A stretch of DNA of 64,000 nucleotides, taken from positions 4,007,001-4,071,000 of the forward strand of contig NZ_CP071501.1 in assembly GCF_017354985.1 (NCBI RefSeq), written 5' to 3'. The stretch is from Shewanella cyperi (GTDB lineage: Bacteria > Pseudomonadota > Gammaproteobacteria > Enterobacterales > Shewanellaceae). Under the pieces are notes generated by a model. The model was given only the letters and a program-made list of their open reading frames with translations, searched no databases and was not told the DNA's origin. The translations under genes were made by a program, and so were the position numbers. Numbering within the stretch: the first letter of the stretch is position 1; each line of letters starts with the position of its first letter. This document shows, one piece after another, positions 54,985 to 63,958 of the stretch.

Positions 54985-55839
54985 CTACTCGCCCACTTCC
55001 CATTTCACAGTGACCTGCCCATCGGGCTGCCCCAGCAGGGCTGACAGGCTTTGCAGCACCTCGGTCGCTATCTCATCCAGTTGCCAGGGGGGATTGATCA
55101 CCCAAAGTCCGGCGGCCGTCATGCCAAACTCATCCGAATCGGGCTTGATGGCCTGCTCGATCCGCAGCTGCCGACGTATGCCGCTTTCTTTCAGCAGACT
55201 CAACATGGATTCGGTCTGGGCGCGATTCACCACGGGATACCAGAGCAAATACACCCCGGTGGCAAACTTGCGCTGGGCCTTGATGATGGCTTCGGCCACA
55301 TCCCGATAATCGCTCTTAATCTCATAGCTGGGGTCTATCAGCACCAAACCCCGACGCTCCAGCGGCGGCACGGCTGCGAGCAGTCCCTTGAGGCCATCGC
55401 CGCGCACCACCTTGGTCTGGCGATCCGCATCAAAGTATTCCGCCAGCAGCTGATGATCCGTGCCATGCAACTCATGCAGCACCATGCGATCCTTGTCCCG
55501 CAACTGCATATCCACCAGCGCAGGAGAACCCGGATACCAGGCCAGCTCTTCGGCCGCGCCACCATTGCCCTCGTTGAAGTGGGCCACACACTCCAGATAA
55601 TGGACCAGTGACGCCGGCAGATCCTGACGGCCCCACAGGCGCCCGATGCCGTCTTTGAACTCGGCGGTCTTCTGGGCAAACTCATCATCAAGACAATAGC
55701 CACCGGCACCGGCATGGGTGTCTATGTAGACAAATGGCTTATCTTTTTTCTGCATCAACTCAATGGTTTGAAGCAGGATCGCGTGCTTGAGCACATCGGC
55801 GTAATTGCCGGCATGGAAGCCGTGGCGGTAACTCAACAT
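54985..55839 (-). CDS. rlmJ: 23S rRNA (adenine-2030-N6)-methyltransferase RlmJ
   Basis: It methylates A2030 of 23S rRNA with SAM. The 284 residues begin MLSYRHGFHAGNYADVLKH, a hallmark of RlmJ, followed by the SAM-binding YIDTHAGAGGY. Catalytic motif IV reads DPSYE where E. coli has, from memory, DPPYE. The longer in-frame start lacks the conserved N-terminus, so ATG 55839 is chosen. It is divergent from rsmJ with only about 35 bases between. Confidence 0.95.
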   Translation of the reverse strand: MLSYRHGFHAGNYADVLKHAILLQTIELMQKKDKPFVYIDTHAGAGGYCLDDEFAQKTAEFKDGIGRLWGRQDLPASLVHYLECVAHFNEGNGGAAEELAWYPGSPALVDMQLRDKDRMVLHELHGTDHQLLAEYFDADRQTKVVRGDGLKGLLAAVPPLERRGLVLIDPSYEIKSDYRDVAEAIIKAQRKFATGVYLLWYPVVNRAQTESMLSLLKESGIRRQLRIEQAIKPDSDEFGMTAAGLWVINPPWQLDEIATEVLQSLSALLGQPDGQVTVKWEVGE

Positions 55840-55874
55840 AATGATTTCCGAAACAAACGGGCCGTCAGCCCTGA

Positions 55875-56720
55875 ATGGGGGCATTATATCTGCAATCCTG
55901 TGCCCTGTATGCTTTTGTGCCCCGCAGCGAGGCAAGCTATACTGCCGCCAACCTGATTAACGGAAGCCCGGTCTTGAATCCCATCGCCATCCACCTTGCC
56001 AACCCCGAACTGTACACCCTTTGTGATCGCTGGGCACTCAAGCCCGACGATGGGGCCCCGTTTGCGTTGGAAATGGTGGAGGACAGGCTGACCCTGTTCA
56101 AACGGGACGAGCCCAAGCTGGGTGGCATCTGCGTCGACTTTGTCAGCGGTGCCGTCGCCCACAGACGCAAGTTCGGTGGCGGCCGTGGCCAGTCCATCGC
56201 CAAGGCGGTGGGCCTGAAACAGGGGGCCACCCCCACGGTGGTGGATGGTACCGCCGGTCTGGGTCGCGACGCCTTTGTGCTCGCCAGCCTGGGGTGCCGT
56301 ATGACCCTGATAGAGCGTCACCCAGTGGTGGCAGCCTTGCTGGAAGATGGCCTGCGCCGGGCCTACCAGGACCCCGAAATCGGCCCCTGGATGCGGGAGC
56401 GCATGACCTTGTTGCACGGTTCCAGCCTGGAAGAATTGGCCAGGATAGAACCCCGTCCCGAGGTGGTGTATTTGGATCCCATGTATCCACACCGGGATAA
56501 ATCGGCGCTGGTGAAAAAGGAAATGCGGGTATTCCAGTCCCTGGTGGGCGCCGATACCGATGCCGATGGCTTGCTGGCACCGGCATTGGCGCTGGCCAGC
56601 AAGCGGGTGGTAGTCAAACGTCCCGACTACGCTGACGATCTCGATGGTGTTAAACCCTCCACCGTCATTGACACCAAGAAAAACCGTTTCGACGTCTACG
56701 TCATCGCTGCCCTGAGCTGA
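55875..56720 (+). CDS. rsmJ: 16S rRNA (guanine-1516-N2)-methyltransferase RsmJ
   Basis: It methylates G1516 of 16S rRNA. The conserved core begins with [20 protein letters not shown]. Further motifs are [20 protein letters not shown] (SAM/RNA contact region), [19 protein letters not shown] (SAM site) and [19 protein letters not shown] (motif IV). Length is about 281 with ATG 55875. The first 16 residues are less conserved, and a GTG near 55920 is an alternative start. It is convergent with the EamA gene, one base apart. Confidence 0.95.
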   Translation: MGALYLQSCALYAFVPRSEASYTAANLINGSPVLNPIAIHLANPELYTLCDRWALKPDDGAPFALEMVEDRLTLFKRDEPKLGGICVDFVSGAVAHRRKFGGGRGQSIAKAVGLKQGATPTVVDGTAGLGRDAFVLASLGCRMTLIERHPVVAALLEDGLRRAYQDPEIGPWMRERMTLLHGSSLEELARIEPRPEVVYLDPMYPHRDKSALVKKEMRVFQSLVGADTDADGLLAPALALASKRVVVKRPDYADDLDGVKPSTVIDTKKNRFDVYVIAALS

Positions 56721-56721
56721 C

Positions 56722-57606
56722 TCAGGTTTCCGCCAGGACAGGGCGGTTCAGTCTCTGCCACAGTGCAGGCAGCAGCGAGGCGGCTATCATGCCCGCCATC
56801 AACAGGTATTGGCCCTGACTGTAACTTTCCCCCAACAACATGGTTCCCAGGCTGATACCGGCCACGGGATTGGCTATGCCGCCGAAGGTAAATTCCACCA
56901 CGGACATGCGTTGCATCAACCACACGTACAGGCCATAGGCCAGGGCGGTGTTGATGAGCACTATCCAGGCCAGCCCCGCCAGGTTACGACCGTCCAGATT
57001 GGCAAAGGCGTCGAGATAGGCTTGCGGCGCGAACCAGGCATGCCCCAGGCTAGCCAGGGCCAACAGAGTGCCACCAACTATGAGCTGCCACACCAATACA
57101 TCCCACCAATGCAGGCGACCGCTGAGGGTTTGGGTCAGGCGACTGCCGCAGATAATACAGCCGATGGCTGCCACCATGGCCAGCAATCCCAAAGGATTGA
57201 GTTGCATCGACGCCGGATTGAACAGCTGCCAACCAAGCAGCAGCAATAAGCCGCCGGCCACCAATTGCACCTGACTGGGGCGCTGCCTGATCACCACAAA
57301 CTGGAACAGCATGGCAAACAGCGGCACAGATACCATACCCACCCCGGAGATGGCCGACGGTAAGGTGTGGGCCATGACAAAGATCAGACTGAAGAAGGCG
57401 GCGATATTGAGTGCCCCCAGCCCCAGCAGCGGTAACCAATGCTGCCGGACCGGCAGGCTGGGTTTAAACATCCACAACAGCAATCCCGCCGGCAGGGCGC
57501 GGATGGCCCCCAAGAGCAAAGGCGGCCATCCGGGCAGACTCATCTGGGTAACGGCATAGGTAGTGCCCCAACAGGCGGCGGTCAACAAGGCAAAAAGTAA
57601 ATTCAT
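56722..57606 (-). CDS. EamA/DMT-family transporter, MarR-controlled
   Basis: 294 residues with ten predicted membrane helices in two EamA halves (LLTAACWGTTYAVTQMSLPG first, GLAWIVLINTALAYGLYVWL second). It probably exports a small metabolite or drug. It is divergent from a marR gene, and a palindromic operator begins six bases upstream of its start codon, where it would block ribosome binding or transcription. The ribosome-binding site is weak. Confidence 0.9.
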   Translation of the reverse strand: MNLLFALLTAACWGTTYAVTQMSLPGWPPLLLGAIRALPAGLLLWMFKPSLPVRQHWLPLLGLGALNIAAFFSLIFVMAHTLPSAISGVGMVSVPLFAMLFQFVVIRQRPSQVQLVAGGLLLLLGWQLFNPASMQLNPLGLLAMVAAIGCIICGSRLTQTLSGRLHWWDVLVWQLIVGGTLLALASLGHAWFAPQAYLDAFANLDGRNLAGLAWIVLINTALAYGLYVWLMQRMSVVEFTFGGIANPVAGISLGTMLLGESYSQGQYLLMAGMIAASLLPALWQRLNRPVLAET

Positions 57607-57612
57607 ATAAAG

Positions 57613-57630
57613 TATCTTTATATCAAGACA
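57613..57630. promoter_or_regulatory. MarR-type operator 1, at the EamA start
   Basis: TATCTTTATATCAAGACA is a near-palindrome (ideal arms TATCTT / AAGATA), six bases before the EamA start codon. It is part of TAAAGTATCTTTATATCAA, which recurs at 57663 with 16 of 19 bases identical. Confidence 0.65.
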
Positions 57631-57667
57631 TATTGTCAGCCTAACGGAATTATTACTGACGGTAAAG

Positions 57668-57685
57668 TATCTTCATGTTAAATTA
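57668..57685. promoter_or_regulatory. MarR-type operator 2, before the marR gene
   Basis: TATCTTCATGTTAAATTA is the second copy of the element, 55 bases from the first and 30 bases before the marR start. Its right arm is degenerate, so it should bind less tightly. Confidence 0.6.
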
Positions 57686-57714
57686 AATTTCAGTTATCAG
57701 CGCCGGAAGTAAAA

Positions 57715-58218
57715 ATGGACGCCATAGACAGGATCCAGGCCCAGTGGGCCGCAGAAAAACCCGCACTCGACACCTTGCCCATGGGCATCATTGGCCGTCT
57801 TGGCCGCCTGGCCAAGCATCTGGAACAACAACTTAGCGCCTGCCATCAGGAGTTCGACCTCAAACCGGGGGAATTTGACGTACTCGCCACCCTGCGCCGG
57901 GCAGGCGCCCCACACAGACTCACACCTTCCGGTCTGTTGCAGACCATGATGCTGACCTCGGGTGCCATGACCAACCGCCTCGACCGTCTGGAGCAAAAAG
58001 GACTGATTGCCCGTGAACACAGCCAAAGCGACAGGCGCAGCGTTGAAGTGGTGCTGACCTATGCCGGCTTGACCCTGGTGGAACAGGTACTGGACGCCCA
58101 TGTGCGTCAACAGCAAGCCCTGTTGGCTTCCCTGCCCAGGAAAGAGCAACAACAGCTCAATGAGCTCCTGACCCTGTGGTTGGCACAATTTGAACAACCC
58201 CTTACGTCAGGCGACTGA
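57715..58218 (+). CDS. MarR-family transcriptional regulator
   Basis: 167 residues with a winged helix at about 50-130. The HTH segment is HRLTPSGLLQTMMLTSGAMT, then NRLDRLEQKGLIAREHSQSD and the wing RRSVEVVLT. Helical dimerisation regions lie on both sides. MarR proteins usually repress a divergent exporter and are released by a ligand, here unknown. GGAAG precedes the ATG. Two operator-like copies fill the spacer to the EamA gene. Confidence 0.93.
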   Translation: MDAIDRIQAQWAAEKPALDTLPMGIIGRLGRLAKHLEQQLSACHQEFDLKPGEFDVLATLRRAGAPHRLTPSGLLQTMMLTSGAMTNRLDRLEQKGLIAREHSQSDRRSVEVVLTYAGLTLVEQVLDAHVRQQQALLASLPRKEQQQLNELLTLWLAQFEQPLTSGD

Positions 58219-58273
58219 TTTATGGTCTATTCTTGAGCTGACAGCTTAACCATACCGGATGGGATCAGGCGCC

Positions 58274-59029
58274 ATGACACACAGCACCCCCGATGACTTT
58301 GAACGATTTGACTCTGTTCCCTGCAACACCGAAGTGTACCTGCAGTTGCTGACCCCCACCCAACCCATCCGCCTGCGCACCCGCCTGATAGGGATACATT
58401 CCCGCAGGGCGGTATTGCTCGAGTTTGGTAGCGATCGCCATTGGTTGGCGGCCAAACCATACATCAAGGAAGACAGGGGCGTGATAGTGCGGCTGCTGAA
58501 CAGCGATGACCCCAGCGGGCATGTGTTCGCCTTTCGCTCAACCATCAGCCGCATCATGTCGGCCATGTACCAATGGATAGTGCTGGATTACCCCAGGGAT
58601 CTGGAGCAATTGGCGCTGCGCCAACACAGCCGCCTGCAGGTCAATGTGCCGGCGCAATTGCAGGCCAATGACAGCACCCACAAGGTATCCGATGGCCATA
58701 TTTGCGATATCTCCATCGGTGGTGGTGCCTTCATCGGCAAAGATCTGGGTGAAGACTGCGTCGACAAGCACTACAGCCTGAAATTCACCGATGACAGGGA
58801 TGGCCGCAGCACAGTGCTGCCGGTCACCATCAAGAATCAGCAATTTATAGACGCAGAGAATAACCTGACCCATTACGGCCTGGTGCTCAACTGCTCCCAG
58901 CAGGAAACCGAAGCCCTGGTGCAAAGGGTGATCCTGAGGCACCTGATCCAGGAGCTGCCTGGCAAGCAGCCCCTATCGGAAGAGACAAAGGCCGGGGAAG
59001 ACAAGGGCGCGCCGGCAGCCGACCAATAA
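58274..59029 (+). CDS. YcgR-like PilZ protein, c-di-GMP receptor
   Basis: 251 residues. An N-terminal beta domain of YcgR type occupies about 15-110. The PilZ domain follows with both c-di-GMP signatures, RQHSR at 116-120 and DISIGG at 145-150. The tail from about 225 is acidic. YcgR slows the flagellar motor when c-di-GMP is high; whether this one acts on flagella is not shown, as no flagellar gene is near. An ATG five codons earlier (58259) is an alternative start; neither has a clear ribosome-binding site. Confidence 0.85.
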   Translation: MTHSTPDDFERFDSVPCNTEVYLQLLTPTQPIRLRTRLIGIHSRRAVLLEFGSDRHWLAAKPYIKEDRGVIVRLLNSDDPSGHVFAFRSTISRIMSAMYQWIVLDYPRDLEQLALRQHSRLQVNVPAQLQANDSTHKVSDGHICDISIGGGAFIGKDLGEDCVDKHYSLKFTDDRDGRSTVLPVTIKNQQFIDAENNLTHYGLVLNCSQQETEALVQRVILRHLIQELPGKQPLSEETKAGEDKGAPAADQ

Positions 59030-59056
59030 CTCCCTCGGCCAAGATAGCGAGAAAAA

Positions 59057-59458
59057 TCAGGCAGAAGTGGTCAGATAGGCTTCCAATTGACTGCGGATAT
59101 CGGCCGGAATGGGCTGGCTTTTTTCATTCCCGTAGTCGTAGTGCACCAAGGTGGTCTTTGCTTCGGCGGTTTGTACGCCGGCCTGGAAGGCGCGCTGGAA
59201 CACCTCAAAACTGGAGCTGCCGATGCGGCTTATCTGGGTAACCACTTCGACTGTCTTGCCGTAATAGGTGGGCGCACTGAAGGCCACACTGAAGCCGGCC
59301 ACAATCAGGTTCCAATGCTTAAGATCCAACTCGGGGTTGAAGATGGCGAACACGGGCTCACGGGCGGCCTCGAACCACACGGGGATTACCGTGTTGTTGA
59401 TATGACCCAGGCCATCGGTTTCATTGAATCTGGGTTGGATACTGAGCTCAAACTGCAT
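59057..59458 (-). CDS. Hotdog-fold acyl-CoA thioesterase (YbgC-like)
   Basis: 133 residues with the active-site pattern FNETDGLGHINNTVIPVWFE (Asp and His/Asn of the 4HBT family) and the strand SFEVFQRAFQAGVQTAEAKT. It hydrolyses an acyl-CoA. AAGGAATCCAGCC precedes the ATG. The acyl-CoA ligase gene lies 75 bases upstream on the same strand, so the two may form an operon with opposing reactions. Confidence 0.88.
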   Translation of the reverse strand: MQFELSIQPRFNETDGLGHINNTVIPVWFEAAREPVFAIFNPELDLKHWNLIVAGFSVAFSAPTYYGKTVEVVTQISRIGSSSFEVFQRAFQAGVQTAEAKTTLVHYDYGNEKSQPIPADIRSQLEAYLTTSA

Positions 59459-59533
59459 GGCTGGATTCCTTAGTGATAATGGGCGGCGGTTTGCATCTTA
59501 AGCCAAAGCGCCGCCGTGACCAAGTCTTCGGCC

Positions 59534-61327
59534 TTAGCCGCCGTACATGGCGCTGATTTCCCTGGCGTATTTGTGATAAATCATCTTGCGCTTCAGCTTG
59601 AGGGTCGGGGTGATCAGTCCCGACTCCATGGTAAAGGCGTCCGGCAACAGGGTGAACTTCTTGATCTGTTCAAAGCCCGCCAGCTCCTGTTGCATCAGCT
59701 TGAGCCGCGCCTCGAAGTGTTCCAGCACATGGCTGTGACGTATCAGTTCCAGCTTGGATTCGTAACTTAACCCCACCTCCCTGGCCCAGGCCTCCAACGT
59801 CTCGAAGGCAGGGACTATCAGGGCCGTCACATAGTTGCGGGCATCGGCTATGATGGCCACCTGTTCGATAAAGGGGCAACAGCCCACTTTCCCCTCCACC
59901 CGCTGCGGCGCTATGTATTTGCCGTTGGAGGTCTTCATCAGTTCCTTGATGCGATCGGTAATAAAGAGATTACCTGCAGCATCCAGGCGCCCGGCATCAC
60001 CTGTCCTGAACCAGCCATCCTCAAAGGCGGCCGCAGTGTCCTCGGGTCGCTTGTAGTAGCCGCTCATGACGGTATCGCCGCGCACCAGGATCTCATCGTC
60101 GGCCCCAAGGCGCACCTCCACCTCAGGCAGTGTCTGGCCATTGGAGCCGGGCACCCTGTTGTCCAGGGTGTTGCAGGTGACTGTGGCCGTGGTTTCGGTC
60201 AGGCCATAGCCACAGAGTACGGGAATATTCACGGCATTGAAGAAGGCCCCTACTTTGGGGTCCAGGGCTGCACCGCCACAGGGCATAAACCTCAGCCGGC
60301 CCCCCAACACCTGGCGTAACTTGGAGGCCACCAGCGCATCGGCGATACGAGCCTTAAGCTTGAGCCCAAATGAACCCCGGGCCCGGCCCTGATCGACCTC
60401 AAATTGTTGCTGTCCCACGGCCAGGGCCCAGTGGAACAGTGCTTGCCTGGTCTTGGGCGCCCGCGCCACCTTGTCCTGCACGGCGCTGTAGACCTTTTCC
60501 AGGAAGCGAGGCACCACGCACAGGGTATGGGGCCGTACCGCGGCTATGGCCTCTTTGACCCTGTTGGTATCCGAAAGGTAAACATTGTGGCCGCCGCGGC
60601 AGAGCACATAGAAACTCCAGCCGCGCTCAAAGACATGACTCAGGGGCAAAAAAGCCAGGGATACGTGACCGGGACTGACGGCCAGACGTTGATCGTGCTG
60701 CCTTACGGTGGAGGCAAAGGCCCGGTGCGGCAACATGACCCCCTTGGGATCCCCCGTGGTGCCCGAGGTATAGATCAGGGTCAGCAGTTCATCCAGGTTG
60801 GCGCCGGCAATACGCTGTTCCAGCTCGGCCCCGGCCTGTTCGTCAACGGGTCGGTTGAGCAGTTCGTCCAAATAGCAGTCTGATTCATGGGCCAGCTCCA
60901 CTGCACCATCGAATACCACTATGCGCTGCAAACTTGGACACAGGGCCCTGAGTTCACAGGCCAGGGCGTAGCTGCGGGCACAGTCGACAAACAACCAACC
61001 GGCTTCGGCATCATTGATGATATAGGCGGCTTGCTCTGCCGTACTGGTGGGATAGATGGGCACCACCACGGCGCGGGCCTTGAGCGCCGCCACGTCACTG
61101 ACTGTCCATTGGGGACAGTTATTCGACAATATGGCCACCTTGTCCTGGATGGCCAGATTGCCGGCAATCAGTTGCCTGGCCAGGCGGTCGGTGCGCCGCT
61201 CAAACTCCTGCCAGCTGAGCTGCTGCCAGGGTGACGCCATCTCAAAGCCCTCAAGGGCTATGGCATTTGGCCGGGACTGGGCCTGCTGACGCAGCAGACG
61301 CACGACATGAAATTGCTGAAGTGACAT
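59534..61327 (-). CDS. Long-chain acyl-CoA synthetase (AMP-forming)
   Basis: 597 residues of the ANL superfamily. It activates a fatty acid to the acyl-adenylate and then to acyl-CoA. The AMP/P-loop motif is LIYTSGTTGDPKGVMLP near residue 185, the A5 motif YGLTETTATV, A7 WFRTGDAGRLD and the C-terminal A8 region ITDRIKELMKTSNGKYIAPQ. The pattern is of the FadD15-like group rather than enteric FadD. AGGAATTCCCC precedes the ATG. The chain length preferred is unknown. Confidence 0.93.
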   Translation of the reverse strand: MSLQQFHVVRLLRQQAQSRPNAIALEGFEMASPWQQLSWQEFERRTDRLARQLIAGNLAIQDKVAILSNNCPQWTVSDVAALKARAVVVPIYPTSTAEQAAYIINDAEAGWLFVDCARSYALACELRALCPSLQRIVVFDGAVELAHESDCYLDELLNRPVDEQAGAELEQRIAGANLDELLTLIYTSGTTGDPKGVMLPHRAFASTVRQHDQRLAVSPGHVSLAFLPLSHVFERGWSFYVLCRGGHNVYLSDTNRVKEAIAAVRPHTLCVVPRFLEKVYSAVQDKVARAPKTRQALFHWALAVGQQQFEVDQGRARGSFGLKLKARIADALVASKLRQVLGGRLRFMPCGGAALDPKVGAFFNAVNIPVLCGYGLTETTATVTCNTLDNRVPGSNGQTLPEVEVRLGADDEILVRGDTVMSGYYKRPEDTAAAFEDGWFRTGDAGRLDAAGNLFITDRIKELMKTSNGKYIAPQRVEGKVGCCPFIEQVAIIADARNYVTALIVPAFETLEAWAREVGLSYESKLELIRHSHVLEHFEARLKLMQQELAGFEQIKKFTLLPDAFTMESGLITPTLKLKRKMIYHKYAREISAMYGG

Positions 61328-61425
61328 GGGGAATTCCTGGGTTGCAGCGTACAGCTGTTCCGTTTTGGCGGAATTCTATCCCAATCACACAATAAAGATA
61401 AGAGTTTTTGCTCTAGCCCTTACTC

Positions 61426-62688
61426 CTATTCTGGCCCCCGCAAGCGGTTGTGGCTCCAGTAGAGTATCGCCAGAGCCACCAGTGCCATTAAGCCATTGCC
61501 GAGCAACCAGAGCGTCGGTTCCAGAGCGCCTTCCCTTGCCTGACGCGCCGCCACGTCGGTGATCACCAGGGGGGGTATCATCAGCAGCATCAGCAGGGTG
61601 GTGTGCAGACTGTTACGGCACAGTACCCCCAATCCCAGTGACAGGGCACAACCCCAAAAAGTGGCCAGCACGGTAATGGGCAACAGGCTCCAGGAGTAGT
61701 TCAGCAGCAGCGTCTGCAACAGCATCAGCACACAAATAATCACACTGATCACCCCCAGCAAACGCAACTGGGCGTGAAAGAAATGCCGCTTGAAGTCAGT
61801 GAAGCCGGCAAAAAGCGGTAACAGCAGCAAGGCATCCAGTGAGCGCCAGCGCATCACCCGGATCCAATGGACCAAGGCACAACCCATGACACAAAGTTGC
61901 ACCCAGATATGCAGCCAGCCATAGAGTTTGCTGCTTACCAACTCCAGTGGCATCAGCAACAACACCGAGGTTACCAAGGCCGCCACCAAGGGCAGCAATA
62001 GCATCAGCACCAAGAGTGCCGGGCCGGTGAAATAACTCAGGGGAAACAGCAAGCGCACCAAACCGGCGCTACGATTGAACAGACGCCAGGAAGGCAAGGT
62101 CAGCCCGCCGGTATTCATACCATTTTGATACAGGTGTCGGGCGCCGCTGCGCCAGGTGGTTGCCCACAGGCGGCGTTCCATGGCCCAGCAGACAGGTAAC
62201 GCCAGTATCACGGACAACCATCCCAGAGCCGGGGCCGCAACCAATGCTGATTTGATCAGAGGTAAAGATAAAAACATCAGCATCGACAGGTAAAAATTGC
62301 CGGGCTTCAGACTGCATGCCCAGAGAAAAGCCATACCCGCCAACAGTGCCAGTCCGACATAGCCAACGGATACCCCGGCCAACAGTGCCAGCACCAAAGA
62401 CAACAGCGCTGAGCCCAGCAATAGGAACTGAGATTGCCGTCGCACCAGCGCGACAAAACCTGGACTCAACAGACCCCATTCACAGGCGTGTACCCGGTTC
62501 CATTGCCAAGAGATGGCCATGCACATGCCGTAAAGAGAGAAGGACAGCATAATGCCGACATCTTCGCGGCGCTCCAGCAGCAGCGCCATCAGGGCAAATA
62601 TCAATCCGAACAGCAGATTCATCCCCATAAAGCTGGCACTGCCGAGATCGCGGAACCACAGAGGCCAAAATCCCCTCAACATCCTCAT
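61426..62688 (-). CDS. Multi-pass membrane protein, permease of an ABC system
   Basis: 420 residues with about eleven hydrophobic segments and few polar loops; no domain is recognised by eye. It overlaps the ATP-binding gene by four bases and is third in a GntR-ATPase-permease operon, so it is probably the membrane partner (ABC-2-like). What it moves is unknown; similar YtrA-type operons deal with envelope stress or antimicrobial peptides. Confidence 0.75.
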   Translation of the reverse strand: MRMLRGFWPLWFRDLGSASFMGMNLLFGLIFALMALLLERREDVGIMLSFSLYGMCMAISWQWNRVHACEWGLLSPGFVALVRRQSQFLLLGSALLSLVLALLAGVSVGYVGLALLAGMAFLWACSLKPGNFYLSMLMFLSLPLIKSALVAAPALGWLSVILALPVCWAMERRLWATTWRSGARHLYQNGMNTGGLTLPSWRLFNRSAGLVRLLFPLSYFTGPALLVLMLLLPLVAALVTSVLLLMPLELVSSKLYGWLHIWVQLCVMGCALVHWIRVMRWRSLDALLLLPLFAGFTDFKRHFFHAQLRLLGVISVIICVLMLLQTLLLNYSWSLLPITVLATFWGCALSLGLGVLCRNSLHTTLLMLLMIPPLVITDVAARQAREGALEPTLWLLGNGLMALVALAILYWSHNRLRGPE

Positions 62689-63536
62689 GGATGCAGCTCC
62701 ATAAACAACTGCTCCAGGTTCACCGGCTCGGCGTGGAGCAATCCTGCGAAGGCGTCACCGTCGAAGCCCTCCACCAGCACCCGGTTGCCATTGCGGCCCA
62801 ACTGGGTCAGTCCCGGTGGCAGGGAGCATCCTTCCTTAATGGTCAGCAACCGCAGGGATTCCCGCAGGCCATCAAGGTCGCGCATCAACAGCAGCTTGCC
62901 GTCCCTGAGCAGGGCCACATGGCTGGCGACCCGCTCCAAGTCCGAGGTGATATGGGAAGAGAACAGCACGGCAGAGCCGGATTCCAGCGCCAATTCAAAC
63001 AAATCCGCCATAAAACGGCGCCGGGCCGAGGGATCCAGGCTGGCTACCGGCTCATCGAGGATCAGCAATTGGGGGCGATAGGCCATGGCCATTATGATGG
63101 CCAACGATTGCCGCTGCCCCACGGACAATTTGGTGACCTGTGCTTTGGGATCGAGACCAAAGCGGGTGACCCAGGCCTGCTCCAGCTGTTTATCCCACTC
63201 GGGATAGAAACTGGCATGGAGCGCCAGGGCACGCTCGACATTGAACCCCTCGTAGCCGAAATGCTGCTGCGGCACGTAACCGATCCGGCTCTTCAAGGCC
63301 GGACTCATGGCCGCAGGAGCCTGGCCCAGGGTACTGATCTCGCCCCAATCCGGGCTTAACAAGCCCAGAATACAGCGCATCAGGGTGGTTTTACCGGCAC
63401 CGTTCTTGCCGAGCAACCCCACCACCATGCCGGGTTCCAATACCAGATCGACGCCGTCCAGCGCCACCTTGCCGTCAAAACCCTTACGCAGTCCGCTCAC
63501 CCTGAGCAGAGGCTGTTCAGCCGTTTGCATTTCCAT
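62685..63536 (-). CDS. ABC transporter ATP-binding protein
   Basis: 283 residues. Walker A is GLLGKNGAGKTT, the Q-loop GYVPQQ, a shortened signature LSVGQRQSLAI, Walker B LLILDEPVASLD and the H-loop FSSHITSDLER. It powers the adjacent permease. The signature reads LSVGQ rather than LSGGQ, a change common in drug/antibiotic exporters of this type. It overlaps both neighbours (20 bases with the GntR gene, four with the permease), a tightly coupled operon. Confidence 0.93.
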   Translation of the reverse strand: MEMQTAEQPLLRVSGLRKGFDGKVALDGVDLVLEPGMVVGLLGKNGAGKTTLMRCILGLLSPDWGEISTLGQAPAAMSPALKSRIGYVPQQHFGYEGFNVERALALHASFYPEWDKQLEQAWVTRFGLDPKAQVTKLSVGQRQSLAIIMAMAYRPQLLILDEPVASLDPSARRRFMADLFELALESGSAVLFSSHITSDLERVASHVALLRDGKLLLMRDLDGLRESLRLLTIKEGCSLPPGLTQLGRNGNRVLVEGFDGDAFAGLLHAEPVNLEQLFMELHP

Positions 63537-63915
63537 CCTCGTTTGCCTCTTGCTTCCATGTGTCCGAAATGAGTGTCAGCAATGATTCTTGGTCTAATCC
63601 CAACTGCCGTGCCTGCTGCACCAGCGCCAGCAATTGGGGCGCCAACAGTTCTGTGCCCGAGTCCTGCTGCTTACGGGGGGCTACCCGGGTCGCCTGACCA
63701 CGGCGCCGCTCCAGCCAACCTTGATCCACCAGCTGCTGAATGGCCCGGGAAACCGTCATGGGGTTGACCGCCAGATATTCGGCAATTTGCCTTACAGACG
63801 GCAGAACCTCGTCCACGGACAACTGGCCGCCGACTATCAGTCTGACTATCTGATCATTCAGCTGACGATATATGGGCTCGCCGCTGGAGGGGTTGACATG
63901 CAGGAGTTCTAACAT
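63517..63915 (-). CDS. GntR-family regulator, YtrA subfamily
   Basis: 132 residues. The winged helix at about 10-75 begins PIYRQLNDQIVRLIVGG and holds the recognition helix AVNPMTVSRAIQQLVDQGWL. The short C-terminal tail, with no ligand-binding domain, is the mark of YtrA regulators, which control adjacent ABC-transporter genes. It heads the operon. A palindrome lies just upstream of its start codon. Confidence 0.93.
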   Translation of the reverse strand: MLELLHVNPSSGEPIYRQLNDQIVRLIVGGQLSVDEVLPSVRQIAEYLAVNPMTVSRAIQQLVDQGWLERRRGQATRVAPRKQQDSGTELLAPQLLALVQQARQLGLDQESLLTLISDTWKQEANEDGNANG

Positions 63916-63929
63916 TAGCCTTTAAACAC

Positions 63930-63958
63930 TGTATTAATACATTGATACACCGATACAC
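63930..63958. promoter_or_regulatory. YtrA-type operator at the GntR-ABC promoter
   Basis: TGTATTAATACA is a perfect 12-base palindrome at 63930-63941, followed by GATACAC twice (63944-63950 and 63952-63958). The cluster of TACA half-sites just upstream of the regulator gene suggests autoregulation. Confidence 0.6.
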
